In this document: one piece after another, positions 7,383 through 16,555 of the stretch
Position numbering within the stretch: the stretch's first letter is position 1
Layout: every line of letters begins with the position of its first letter
Origin: Flavivirga aquatica
GTDB lineage: Bacteria; Bacteroidota; Bacteroidia; Flavobacteriales; Flavobacteriaceae
Direction: 5' to 3'
Assembly: GCF_001747085.1 (NCBI RefSeq)
Contig: NZ_MDJD01000054.1
Span: 992,001 to 1,056,000 of the forward strand
Length of the DNA: 64,000 bases
Position numbers and translations under genes: made by a program
Notes under the pieces: model-generated
What the model was told of the DNA's origin: nothing
The model's database searches: none
Seen by the model: the letters and a program-made list of their open reading frames with translations, nothing else

Positions 7383-8786
7383 GTGATTCACTTAAATTCA
7401 ATTAAAATCGAGTCCGAAATATTAGACATAAATCAATTGTATGACCATCTTGTTCTTACTAAAGAAGAAGGTATGGTAATCTATATCTTAGATTCAAGGA
7501 TTAAAGCAGGTAAAGTTTCTAAATACTTTACTTATCGTGATATTGAGAAGTGCATTAATGAAAGTGCTAAAATAGAAGTTGGCTCTATACCACAAACAGA
7601 AAAAATTGTTAGAAACTTACTTCATTTTTATATTGAAAGACCACCAAATGAAGAGTTGAAATTTGCGCTTACCAACTATGCGAAAAAATTTATCGATTTA
7701 ATCCATAAAAAACTTCATAGTCCACTTAAACATTTTCCACTTAAGAAAACGTTTCAGAAATATGCAGATTTTAAATCTTCGGAAATTGAAACTATAGCTG
7801 ATTTTGAATTATGGTACGATTTACAATTTCACAATAACAGTAAACAAACCATTATTGACCACCTTGAAGCTTTAAAGGATGTTGTCAATTCATCCATAAG
7901 CCGACTTAATGATTTATTGAAAAATGAATCAGAAGACCTTTTGACCATTACAAAAGAATTTACATTAATCTTTGATGAAATTGGGCTAAAGTCCGAGGAA
8001 ATAAAATATACTCTTCGTTTAGGAAACACTCTAAATATTGAAATTGAAAAAGTCGTTGATTTTTTCTATAAACAAATAGATGAGTTTAAGCATCCTGAAA
8101 ATAGTACTGAACGAGAAAAATTTGAAAAACTAAACGATGACTACAAAAAGGCTTTGCATATAAAAACAGAAGTAACTGATTTTTTCTATGATGTAGATTA
8201 TCGATTAAAGCAATTGATGGATAAGTCATTATATGCTAATAACCAATTAACAAATCTTCAAAATAGCTTTAGAAACCAATCAAGGATAAGAATAAATTTA
8301 AAGAAATTATTGAAATTCACATTAGAGCAAGCTTCGTATTCCAATAAACACATTATCACTTTACCTAAATCCTTTCCAATAAAATCAATACCTATTGAGA
8401 GATTTAAATTTATAGAAGTACCTTATTACCACACGTATGGAATTCAGAGAAACGAAATACTACCAGCTCATTACGACAATGAATATGCAAGGTCTGAAAG
8501 AGAAAAGGTAGAAAAAGACCTTTTTAGGCAAGAGAGTGCTGCAAAATTACTTAGAGAGTATAAAAGTATTCTCGAAGAGAAAAAAGAACTGAATTTCACA
8601 GAGCATTTCTATAAAATTCTAGAACGTGAAAATGATAGTGAAATAGCTTTAAGCGTTGGTTTTGACCTTTTCCAATTTGCAAACAGCAATCCCAGATATC
8701 AAATAGAAATTACAAAGGATTTGCCAGAGGCATATTCCGAACAAAAAATATTAGTATGGAACATGAAAATAAACCAAATTCTTTAG
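7383..8786 (+). CDS. jetA: Wadjet-like JetA (kleisin-type subunit)
   Basis: 467 residues, mostly helical, with long heptad-like stretches (about 150-300). No catalytic motif. I assign it by length (JetA proteins are ~450-500 aa) and by position as first gene of an unmistakable four-gene set: MukF-like, MukE-like, MukB/SMC-like, and Toprim nuclease. In Wadjet the JetA dimer bridges the SMC heads and carries JetB. The GTG start at 7383 is used because the next in-frame ATG is about 30 codons in. The 3' end overlaps jetB by 31 nt. This operon runs opposite to almost everything else in the element. Subtype cannot be set without profile searches. Confidence 0.75.
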   Translation: MIHLNSIKIESEILDINQLYDHLVLTKEEGMVIYILDSRIKAGKVSKYFTYRDIEKCINESAKIEVGSIPQTEKIVRNLLHFYIERPPNEELKFALTNYAKKFIDLIHKKLHSPLKHFPLKKTFQKYADFKSSEIETIADFELWYDLQFHNNSKQTIIDHLEALKDVVNSSISRLNDLLKNESEDLLTITKEFTLIFDEIGLKSEEIKYTLRLGNTLNIEIEKVVDFFYKQIDEFKHPENSTEREKFEKLNDDYKKALHIKTEVTDFFYDVDYRLKQLMDKSLYANNQLTNLQNSFRNQSRIRINLKKLLKFTLEQASYSNKHIITLPKSFPIKSIPIERFKFIEVPYYHTYGIQRNEILPAHYDNEYARSEREKVEKDLFRQESAAKLLREYKSILEEKKELNFTEHFYKILERENDSEIALSVGFDLFQFANSNPRYQIEITKDLPEAYSEQKILVWNMKINQIL

Positions 8787-9445
8787 AACATCCTTTTAAG
8801 TTTTTAGAAAATAATGATGTTAAAGAAAAATTTGCAAACCTTAACATAGAACTTTTAAGTGGCAGACACATTCAAAAGGACTCAAATTATTACCTCTACC
8901 AGTTACTAAAAAAATATTTTGAAGAACTAAAGTTCTACTATGCCAACTTCTATGGTTTAGAGTTAGAAAGAGACTATAAAGATGACATCACATTTTATTT
9001 TCTTGATTTTACAGAAGATTCAAAGGGTGCTTTAAGCTCAACGAGAAGACATAAAGAATTATCCAGCTTACAGACCGTAATGGGCATAATGCTATTAAAT
9101 ATGTATTATGACAGGTACTTTGAAAATATTAAGGAAATAACATTTCCAGATATTAAAAAGGAAATTTTATCTGGTGAAAACAGTAAGCATTTCAAAAAAT
9201 TATGGTTTAAAGAAATAAGAGATGAATATTCGCCCAACGAATGGAAGCGTGTGATTACCAATATTAAAAATACTATACGAGATTTTGAAAAATTAGGATG
9301 GGTAGAATCTATGGCTAAAGACGAGGGTGAAGACATCCACTTTAAGCTAAAAGAACCTATTTATCGTTTTCAAAAATTATATGAAAAAGAAATAACCCAC
9401 ATTGATGAATTTATAGAGAACTACTTATTACAGACAAATGATTAA
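8756..9445 (+). CDS. jetB: Wadjet-like JetB (MukE-like, DUF4194-type)
   Basis: 229 residues, the size of JetB/MukE proteins, which form winged-helix subunits clamping the kleisin. The second half shows the expected alternation of helices with a short beta hairpin (WKRVITNIKNTIRDFEKLGWVESM...IHFKLKEPIYRF). The start overlaps the end of jetA by 31 nt, and its stop overlaps the jetC start by 8 nt, implying translational coupling and fixed stoichiometry. The identity rests mainly on synteny and size; sequence similarity by eye is modest. Confidence 0.75.
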   Translation: MEHENKPNSLEHPFKFLENNDVKEKFANLNIELLSGRHIQKDSNYYLYQLLKKYFEELKFYYANFYGLELERDYKDDITFYFLDFTEDSKGALSSTRRHKELSSLQTVMGIMLLNMYYDRYFENIKEITFPDIKKEILSGENSKHFKKLWFKEIRDEYSPNEWKRVITNIKNTIRDFEKLGWVESMAKDEGEDIHFKLKEPIYRFQKLYEKEITHIDEFIENYLLQTND

Positions 9446-12400
9446 ATACCCACGAATATATTCTTTTTCTACAGTTGGAATCATAATGCATTTTAACCAA
9501 GATTATTTATTACACCCTATTAGGACAGATTTCACAGGAAAGAACGGAATAGGGAAATCACTTATTGCCGACCTTTTTCAAATTCTTTTTATCTCAGATA
9601 AGCAAAAAATAGCGTTTGGTACTGAAAGCTTCAAGAACAATACGCGATTACTTCACACACTTCCTTATAAAACTTCAGACGCTTATATTTTTATTAATAT
9701 TGAAGTAGAAAAAGATAGCTTTATCACTTTAGGCGTTAACATACCCAATAAAAAAAGCAGACCACTCAAATCATTTTGGATTCTTAATAAAGCTCATGGT
9801 ATAAATGATAATAATGAATTAAGTGATTTAAGCATTGCTAAAAACAACATACCATTTTTTAAAGATTTTATTCATGATAATAGTATCCCACCAATAGAGA
9901 AACTTGCCATTAAACTAAGGGATGAAAAACAAATATATCTTAGAAGCTTTTCAGATAAGAATCAAAAAAATGAACTTTACACTTTCCTATTTGAAAATAG
10001 AGTATTACCAATCGACCTTTCTATAGAATCAAATCTTGATGCTTTCGCAAAAGTCATACAGTCATTCTCGAAAGCAAAAACTCTAGACACGGATAGTGAC
10101 GATAGCTTAAAAAACTTTCTTTTTGAAGATAAAACAGATAGCCTTCAATCTGAATATGAAAAACATAAAACAGACCTAGAGAAACTAATTAATGATTACA
10201 AAGACCTTGAAGAATTAATTACCGACATTGAGAACAAACAAGAACGTCTTACTAATTTAAGTTCTTTAAACAGCCTCTATCTCAATTCATTTAAAGAACA
10301 TCTTTTAGTAGATTTTACATATACTGAAGACGAAATTTCAAAAAAGAATCAGTCATTAAAGGATATTAATACTCAAGTATTTGAAGAAAATAAACAGATT
10401 AAGTCATTACAAAAAAACAATCCAAAAATTCAAAAATCGGCTCAAAAAGCAAAAAAAGATTATGACAATCTTGATAAGACCATTAAACACCTAAAAGAAT
10501 ACAGCGAAATTTATAATAAAGTAGAAGCATTAAAATCTCAGATAAATGAATTAGAAAATATCAAGTTACCAGCAATTGAAAATGAGGCAATCGTCACTAT
10601 TGAAAATATCGAAGCTTACGAAATTGCTGAAATAAAACGTAGAATATCACATTTTACAAGTGTTTTTGAAAATTATGGTTCTCTTGAAAGCATCGAGCAA
10701 ACGATTGAATTACAAAAAGACGCACTTGATAACCGTAAGAGTTCACTTAAATCAAAAAAAGCGGACATTCGCGAATTACTGAATCTGCTTTCTAAAAACA
10801 AGAAAAATTCTCTATTTGCTCAACTTTTATCTCAACAAAAAACATTGACTGAAAGTCAAGAGGCCATCCTATTTGCAATTTTAAAAAATATTCATTGGAA
10901 GAAGCCAAAAGACGTAACTGCTGGTATTAAATATGTTGAAAGTTTAGAATTTATGAATGAAAAATTCATTGAAAATGATTCTGCAAATAATGGGTATTGG
11001 TTTAATTTGGGCGGTCTAAAAGAGTTTGTACCATCAACCAAAGAAAAACAGCTATTTAAAGATAAAGATAAACTTGAGAAAGCACTTTCAAATCAAACAA
11101 CAAAGCTGAACAACGAAATTAGTAGTATTGACAAAGAACTTTCACAGATTGAAGCTTTTATTAGAGGCGAAAAATTTGAACAAAAATCAATACACATTGA
11201 CCAAAAGTTAGACCAAAGGCTTAATGATTTTTCTAAGTTGAAAGATTTAAAACTGTCATTAGGATTGATTCAAAACCTGGAAGTTAAAAAACAGGGTTTA
11301 AACACTCAAATTTCTAAAGAAGAAAAAGAAATAAAAAAAGTCGAACTAAAAATTAGTGTTCCAATTGAAAAAAAGAACCTTTCTAATCAATTGGAAAAAC
11401 TTCAAGAAGAGTTAGAATCTATTGATAAAAATGAACGTGAATTAACTGCTCAATATAATACAGACAAAAGCAAATTGGAAGAAAAATTAAAGTTCTTACC
11501 TAGGCTTAAAAATCAACCGTCGGAATTAGAAAAATCCCTTACAGATTTAAATAATCAAAAGAATAAGATAGTTGCTGATTTTTCTTCATATTTTCCAGAT
11601 TTAGAAATCGAAAATATAGATAAAACTGAATACAAAAGCATTGAAAGAAATCCTTTATTTACAGAATTTCAATCAAATAAAACCAATTATATAGGCGACT
11701 ACAAAGCAATTATAAGTTCATTTGAACAAATAAAAAACGACCCAGAAATTAACGAACAAATTGCAAAAGGAACGTATAATTTTGAAATTCTTGAGCGTGT
11801 TCTTTTAGGACCTAAAATAAAACACTCAGCTAATATTTCAGAAGAACTCAAACAACTCAATAGCAGTAGATTTAGAATGTTTGGTGCCATACACGAAACA
11901 ATGCTCAGTATTTTTAAGCAAACCAAAGGAAAGTTTGATGAATACCACGAGACCATAAAAGCTTTAAATAAATTTTTTAAAGGAAAGAAAATTAGTGGTA
12001 AATATTATTTTCAATTGGAATTTAATCAGCCATCAGATTTTGATATTAACTGGATTAATGATTTACAAGCCACTTCCCAACAAGTGTATAGTGCAGGCGA
12101 ACTTCCTCTGGGTGAATCTGTAGAAAGTTTTGTCGAGAATTTTTTCATGAAAACAACAAGTTTTAATCAAAAAATTAAATTTTCCAATTTACTAGACCCG
12201 AAAACGTATTTTGAGTTAAGAACAAAATTCACGGATGAGTTTGACAATGAAAAAGCTGGTGGTAGCACAGGCGAAAGTTATGCAGCTATTGTACTGCTAG
12301 GAATTGGTAGATTATCAGTAGTTTTAAACGCAGATTTACCAGGACTTCGATTCCTTATTTTGGAAGAAGTTTCAAATTTAGACAACTTGAATTTTAGTAC

Positions 12401-12611
12401 TTTCCCAAATATTGCTGAAGAATTTGGCTATCAAATCCTTACAATGACACCACGACCATTCGGCTCAGATACCGAACAAGGTTGGTATTTACATCATTTA
12501 ATAGAGGGTGCTGGCGATAAAAATATTAATTACCCAATTCCAAATAGTTACTTTAAAACAAATGAAGGTAGACAAGATTTAGAAACCTATCTAAAAGCAC
12601 AATCAAATTAA
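9438..12611 (+). CDS. jetC: Wadjet-like JetC (SMC/MukB-type ATPase)
   Basis: 1057 residues. The Walker A GKNGIGKS is at 34-41. Two long coiled-coil arms (about 240-420 and 560-720) enclose a non-coil segment around 430-560 that would be the hinge. The ABC signature region is GGSTGES (from 941), and the Walker B LRFLILEEVSNLD follows near 970-982. Both nucleotide-binding halves are therefore present and look active. In Wadjet this subunit extrudes DNA loops and recognises small circular plasmids, which JetD then cuts. Length fits JetC; SbcC-type proteins have a zinc hook, which is absent here. jetD follows after 2 nt. Confidence 0.88.
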   Translation: MIKYPRIYSFSTVGIIMHFNQDYLLHPIRTDFTGKNGIGKSLIADLFQILFISDKQKIAFGTESFKNNTRLLHTLPYKTSDAYIFINIEVEKDSFITLGVNIPNKKSRPLKSFWILNKAHGINDNNELSDLSIAKNNIPFFKDFIHDNSIPPIEKLAIKLRDEKQIYLRSFSDKNQKNELYTFLFENRVLPIDLSIESNLDAFAKVIQSFSKAKTLDTDSDDSLKNFLFEDKTDSLQSEYEKHKTDLEKLINDYKDLEELITDIENKQERLTNLSSLNSLYLNSFKEHLLVDFTYTEDEISKKNQSLKDINTQVFEENKQIKSLQKNNPKIQKSAQKAKKDYDNLDKTIKHLKEYSEIYNKVEALKSQINELENIKLPAIENEAIVTIENIEAYEIAEIKRRISHFTSVFENYGSLESIEQTIELQKDALDNRKSSLKSKKADIRELLNLLSKNKKNSLFAQLLSQQKTLTESQEAILFAILKNIHWKKPKDVTAGIKYVESLEFMNEKFIENDSANNGYWFNLGGLKEFVPSTKEKQLFKDKDKLEKALSNQTTKLNNEISSIDKELSQIEAFIRGEKFEQKSIHIDQKLDQRLNDFSKLKDLKLSLGLIQNLEVKKQGLNTQISKEEKEIKKVELKISVPIEKKNLSNQLEKLQEELESIDKNERELTAQYNTDKSKLEEKLKFLPRLKNQPSELEKSLTDLNNQKNKIVADFSSYFPDLEIENIDKTEYKSIERNPLFTEFQSNKTNYIGDYKAIISSFEQIKNDPEINEQIAKGTYNFEILERVLLGPKIKHSANISEELKQLNSSRFRMFGAIHETMLSIFKQTKGKFDEYHETIKALNKFFKGKKISGKYYFQLEFNQPSDFDINWINDLQATSQQVYSAGELPLGESVESFVENFFMKTTSFNQKIKFSNLLDPKTYFELRTKFTDEFDNEKAGGSTGESYAAIVLLGIGRLSVVLNADLPGLRFLILEEVSNLDNLNFSTFPNIAEEFGYQILTMTPRPFGSDTEQGWYLHHLIEGAGDKNINYPIPNSYFKTNEGRQDLETYLKAQSN

Positions 12612-12613
12612 AA

Positions 12614-13534
12614 ATGAATTGGACTGTCCTTAAATCATTACACCAACTCTATATAGAGCGAAAGACTAAAATCAAACCTTCACTAACGGAAGATTCTTCC
12701 ATTCAATTATTGATATCAAATAAAGAAATCATTGAGGTAGGCAAATATTATCTTCCAGGAACACATTACGATTCATATTATACTAAACATCGTTTAAATC
12801 TATTCCCAATTTATTTTGACTTTTTAGAAGTTAATAACCTTTTAACCAAACGATTTGAAGAAGAGGATATAAAAACTCTAATTGAATTACAATCAAAAAA
12901 ACAAAATGATAATCTAATACCTACTAGAGAACAACTAATTGAAGCACAAGAAACCGTTAGAGGATTCTCAACAATGTTTTTTAAAAATGACAAATATTTA
13001 GATAATAAAGACTCGTTAATTAAAGCCATTAATCAAATACTTGATATTACACTTGTAGAGAACAAAGACCAACAGTATCTATACATACTTCAATGTGAAA
13101 AACCAGAATTAATTGTTCTTTGCGAAAATTTAGACTTTTTAAGAAAAGACAAAATGCCTCGTGAGAATAATTATGAACTTTGGTACGCAGGTGGAAAAAA
13201 TGTTCCCAAATTAAAATACGCAGATACGAGAGGACTTCCCATTTTTTATTCAGCGGATTGGGATGCAGATGGTTTAGAAATTTATGAGTTAGCCAAAGAA
13301 AAAATTCCGGAACTTCAACTTTTATTCCCAACGGCCATATCAAAAAGTATTGTTGATACTGAACATAGTAGTCATTGGAAAAATCAAGATAAACCAGAAG
13401 CACTTTCAAATTTAAGTTCTCATTTGTATTCAGAGAAGTACAAAGCAAAGATTAAAAAACTTATAGAGACGAATCATTGGATTATTGAGGAATCTAACGA
13501 CTTAAAAAAAATGATTCAAAACAGTTTCTCTTGA
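12614..13534 (+). CDS. jetD: Wadjet-like JetD (Toprim nuclease)
   Basis: 306 residues. The C-terminal half is a Toprim domain: strand ELIVLCEN with Glu171, then IFYSADWDADGLEIY with Asp215, Asp217 and Asp219, matching the acidic triad of topoisomerase-primase nucleases. In Wadjet, JetD cleaves plasmid DNA that the JetABC motor has looped. It is shorter than most JetD proteins (~380-400 aa), so the N-terminal arm is reduced, which may mark a divergent subtype. The 3' end overlaps by 19 nt the end of the convergent gene at 13516. Confidence 0.82.
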   Translation: MNWTVLKSLHQLYIERKTKIKPSLTEDSSIQLLISNKEIIEVGKYYLPGTHYDSYYTKHRLNLFPIYFDFLEVNNLLTKRFEEEDIKTLIELQSKKQNDNLIPTREQLIEAQETVRGFSTMFFKNDKYLDNKDSLIKAINQILDITLVENKDQQYLYILQCEKPELIVLCENLDFLRKDKMPRENNYELWYAGGKNVPKLKYADTRGLPIFYSADWDADGLEIYELAKEKIPELQLLFPTAISKSIVDTEHSSHWKNQDKPEALSNLSSHLYSEKYKAKIKKLIETNHWIIEESNDLKKMIQNSFS

Positions 13535-14061
13535 ATATCTAAAATACCATCGTCTTTTGACACTTTATTCTTTTTCAAAATTCCCTTAAGCGCTTTTCTT
13601 CGCTTATCATAAATCCATAATCTCAGATTTTTTAAGAGTCCTTTTTCATAATCCGACAGTTCTTTTGGTGCTATTTCAATCATAGCTTCTAATTGGTCTT
13701 TACTTTTGGTCTGTATTGCATATTGAAGTCCTAGCCATGTATAAATATTTACCCATTCTGTTTGCATGGGTGCTTCAAAAGTTCTTGGCATCATGTAGGC
13801 TAAAGTCTCTGTAAGCGATGCCATTTTATCTCCTGTCATTGAGCACATTATTCTTGATAATTTTATTTTACCTAGAATGTCTTTTGGTATGGTGTCTTGC
13901 CATGCGCATTTAAAAACTATTATTGGACTCGCAAGGCAATCCATAAAATCGAAAACGAAATCGCTCTTTTCCTTTTTAGTTGGTTTTACTACCTTTTCCT
14001 TTATTATAATCGGCTTACATTCAAAACCGAAATCGAACTGAACTACTTTTAAATTTTCCAT
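13516..14061 (-). CDS. Hypothetical element protein
   Basis: 181 residues from the ATG at 14061 (MENLKVVQFDFGFECKPI). An alternative TTG 8 codons upstream would add residues encoded by the conserved leader motif, so I reject it. The C-terminal half is basic (YDKRRKALKGILKKNK). No family is recognised. It follows the 55-aa ORF by 11 nt and lies behind a copy of the repeated leader, as do the ParB and DUF932 genes, implying shared regulation. Confidence 0.65.
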   Translation of the reverse strand: MENLKVVQFDFGFECKPIIIKEKVVKPTKKEKSDFVFDFMDCLASPIIVFKCAWQDTIPKDILGKIKLSRIMCSMTGDKMASLTETLAYMMPRTFEAPMQTEWVNIYTWLGLQYAIQTKSKDQLEAMIEIAPKELSDYEKGLLKNLRLWIYDKRRKALKGILKKNKVSKDDGILDIQEKLF

Positions 14062-14072
14062 GATGTGAGATT

Positions 14073-14240
14073 TTAGGTTAAACAATTAGTTAATAATACC
14101 TGGTAATTTTCAGGATGCTTTTCCCTGTAATAAGCCAAATGACTTTCTCCACTATCGACATCGTAATTTTCACTACTTACTCGATAATGTTCTTCTGCTT
14201 CTTGTAATGAGATGCTGGGTTTTTCAGATACTTGTTTCAT
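14073..14240 (-). CDS. Small hypothetical protein behind leader copy 1
   Basis: A 55-residue frame (starts MKQVSEKPSISLQEAEEHYR, ends in NYQVLLTNCLT). Its ATG lies about 10 nt downstream of the TTTAATC-type motif that precedes each gene in this set, the same arrangement as for parB and the DUF932 gene. Composition is natural and acidic, and it ends 11 nt before the next gene start. No family recognised. The shared leader is the best evidence for it being real. Confidence 0.5.
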   Translation of the reverse strand: MKQVSEKPSISLQEAEEHYRVSSENYDVDSGESHLAYYREKHPENYQVLLTNCLT

Positions 14241-14246
14241 AATTCT

Positions 14247-14433
14247 AAGATTTTTTGATTAAACAATATTTGAGCAGTACCTAAACGGAAGCTAAAATCA
14301 CAGCTCAAAAGGAAACGGAATAAATAAGCGTTGGATGATGCGTAGGCTTTATGCTGTAGTCTTTTGATGGGTGTATTTTACGAGTTTAACTTTGCGCTGA
14401 TATTGATTGAATAGGTTCTACTTTCCCTTTTTT
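14247..14433 (-). promoter_or_regulatory. Repeated leader, copy 1
   Basis: One of three ~180-bp non-coding copies. Shared blocks, read on the plus strand, include GCTCAAAAGGAAACGGAATA, GCTTTATGCYGTAGTCTTTT and TTACGAGTTTAAC. Here a TTGAGC/GCTCAA stem can form in the transcript just before the genes at 14240 and 14061. Confidence 0.7.
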
Positions 14434-14445
14434 ATGAAGAACTAT

Positions 14446-14482
14446 ATAAAAAAATAAGAGCCAGCACGAATGCTGACCCTTA
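14446..14482 (-). terminator. Terminator after parB
   Basis: The stem GGTCAGCA/TGCTGGCT (one G-T pair) with a 4-nt loop is followed on the minus strand by TTATTTTTTT. It lies 17 nt past the parB stop. Confidence 0.65.
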
Positions 14483-14498
14483 CTTCCAACAACAAAAG

Positions 14499-16295
14499 CT
14501 AATCGTTTAATTCCTGAATTTTCTTTTCAAGTTTCTCTATGCGCTCTTTCAAACGTGCTTCACGCTTGTTTCTCTCTTCTGCATATTCCTTTTCAATATT
14601 GGCAATTTTAGTTTTATAATACCCTTGCATCGCATTGTAGAATGAAATGTTCGTTAAGTTATTAACGTGATTGCTTTCGCCAAAATGTACTTGCTTGGTA
14701 AGGATATACCGAATCAACTTATAAAAGGTTTCCTTTTTGAAATTCTTTTTGAAGTTCTCGACAGTTTCCACATCAGTCTTTTTAGATGTGTTACCCAATA
14801 ATTTTGAAAAGTGTTTTTGCCGACCTACATAATCCACATTGTTTTCATATAGGGTTAATGAGAAAGCTACCATTTCATCTACCGAAAGTGATTTCTTATT
14901 TTCGATATAATCGGTTTGACGAATCATCTGAACTATGTCTTCAAATTGCTTGTTGTGCTCAATATGTCGCTTTCTGATTTCTCTTTCGTTGATTTTAACG
15001 ATTTGCTCTTCAGGCGAACACTCTGCCATTTTTCTATTTGCTAACGGTTCAGAGTATGTAGAATTTACAGTTTTTGAATCTTCTATTACCTTCACAAAGA
15101 TTGCTTTGTGAACATACGTTTTTGGATGAAACATAATACCTTTTACGAATCCATTTTCTTTTGCGGAATTATACACTTCCAATTCTTCCTTGTAATTATC
15201 AACCGCTTCTTCAAGTTCAGCTTTCAGCTCATCTTCAGAATAGTCGTAATGTTGGTATTCTGTCTTAATTGCTTCCATTGTAGGTTCAATAGGTTCCTCG
15301 ATTATTTCAACATCGTCCAGAAGATAGACTTTCAATCCATTTTTTTCCAATTGCGAAATAATGAGCTGGTTATTCTCGTCATCTGCCCAGTATTTGCGAA
15401 TTTCAGGAATCAACAGCATATTCTCTTTCTTCGATTTTTCTATCAGGTTCAAAAATGACTTGCTTTTCTTCGTTTCATAACAAGCTGATTTTGTACACAC
15501 CATTTTATCATCGCCGAATAAATTGCCTTGATTTGCTGCGTTGAACGGACATGTTGTACAGGCACCAGCTTTTGTTATTAATTTTTCATCGACCACATCG
15601 AAAGGTGCATTCTCCAAATCATAAGTCTGGTTTTTAATCATCTGATTAATTTGATGGGCATTAAAATCCTCTCCCATTGTTTCCAGCATCATTTGCTGTT
15701 CCTCTGGCTCGAAAAGCGCCACACCTACACCTAACGAAATCGTCATTTCGCCATTACGAACAAAGACTTTAAAACCTTCAATTAGACCTGCTAATTTTAA
15801 ACGTTGCCTTACAAAGTTTTCTGTTCTTCCTAACCGTTTTGAAATCTCCGTTGGCGCATATTTTTCGCTCAGGAATGCTACAGCTTCGGCTTCTTCAGTA
15901 GGTTCAACATCTTGTCTTTGCAGATTTTCGATAATTTGAATTTCCAGAACATCATTATTATCGAATGCTCTAACGATGCTCGGAATGGTTTTCTTTTTCG
16001 CCAATTTGCTTGCGCGATATCGACGTTCGCCCATGACGATGATGTAATCTTTTCCAGATTTTCGGACCGTAATAGGTTGTAGGACACCGTGTTCTTCGAT
16101 GCTTTCAGCCAGTTGTTTTAGAGCTTCCTCGTTAAAGGTTTTTCTTGGTTGCATTGGGTCAGGAATAATCCTTCCGATAGGTAGTTCTTGAACTTGAAGT
16201 CCAATGGCGCCTTGTGTCAATTTCTTCTTGACTTCATTTTTCATGGTGGCTGTTGCCTTTCCGTTTTTGCTTGTAGTACTTGCTTTTGTTGTCAT
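14499..16295 (-). CDS. ParB/RepB/Spo0J-family protein, large form with cysteine cluster
   Basis: 598 residues. The ParB nuclease-fold domain covers about 35-125, with the CTP-binding box GERRYRAS at 89-96 and ENLQRQDV at 123-130, then a helix-turn-helix (about 147-170: TEISKRLGRTENFVRQRLKLAG). A four-cysteine cluster near 245-275 (CTTCPFNAANQG...CTKSACYETK) may bind metal. The C-terminus is a coiled coil (ANIEKEYAEERNKREARLKERIEKLEKKIQEL). It is almost twice the length of chromosomal ParB, and no ParA is nearby, so partition is unproven; regulation or DNA binding on the element is equally possible. Confidence 0.85.
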   Translation of the reverse strand: MTTKASTTSKNGKATATMKNEVKKKLTQGAIGLQVQELPIGRIIPDPMQPRKTFNEEALKQLAESIEEHGVLQPITVRKSGKDYIIVMGERRYRASKLAKKKTIPSIVRAFDNNDVLEIQIIENLQRQDVEPTEEAEAVAFLSEKYAPTEISKRLGRTENFVRQRLKLAGLIEGFKVFVRNGEMTISLGVGVALFEPEEQQMMLETMGEDFNAHQINQMIKNQTYDLENAPFDVVDEKLITKAGACTTCPFNAANQGNLFGDDKMVCTKSACYETKKSKSFLNLIEKSKKENMLLIPEIRKYWADDENNQLIISQLEKNGLKVYLLDDVEIIEEPIEPTMEAIKTEYQHYDYSEDELKAELEEAVDNYKEELEVYNSAKENGFVKGIMFHPKTYVHKAIFVKVIEDSKTVNSTYSEPLANRKMAECSPEEQIVKINEREIRKRHIEHNKQFEDIVQMIRQTDYIENKKSLSVDEMVAFSLTLYENNVDYVGRQKHFSKLLGNTSKKTDVETVENFKKNFKKETFYKLIRYILTKQVHFGESNHVNNLTNISFYNAMQGYYKTKIANIEKEYAEERNKREARLKERIEKLEKKIQELND

Positions 16296-16304
16296 AATAC
16301 TTAA

Positions 16305-16484
16305 ATTTTAGATTAAACAATATTTTTGCAGAACCCAAACAGAAGACAAAATTTCTGCTCAAAAGGAAACGGAATAAATGAGTTGTGGGCGAAGCGTTGG
16401 CTTTATGCCGTAGTCTTTTGATGATAATATTTTGCGAGTTTATCTTTGTACCAATATTGATATAGATATCTCTCCCCTTTTTTA
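16305..16484 (-). promoter_or_regulatory. Repeated leader, copy 2, upstream of parB
   Basis: The most diverged of the three copies, with a short insertion (AATGAGTTGTGGGCGAAGCG). It keeps GCTCAAAAGGAAACGGAATA and GGCTTTATGCCGTAGTC. In the transcript GCAGAA pairs with TTCTGC at the place where copy 1 has GAGC/GCTC, a change consistent with conserved structure. Confidence 0.7.
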
Positions 16485-16507
16485 ACAGAAATAAAGTATG
16501 AATCTAA

Positions 16508-16540
16508 AAAATGCTCTAGTTTTAAGGTACTAGAGCAACC
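16508..16540 (-). terminator. Terminator after the DUF932 gene
   Basis: The stem GCTCTAGT/ACTAGAGC with an 8-nt loop is followed on the minus strand by ATTTTTTAG, 20 nt past the stop. Confidence 0.75.
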
Positions 16541-16555
16541 TTTAATTATTGGATA

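Noticed and set aside
13047-13448. 133-aa minus-strand frame inside jetD
   Set aside because: Antisense shadow of the Toprim-encoding gene; composition rich in His, Trp and Leu without a domain.
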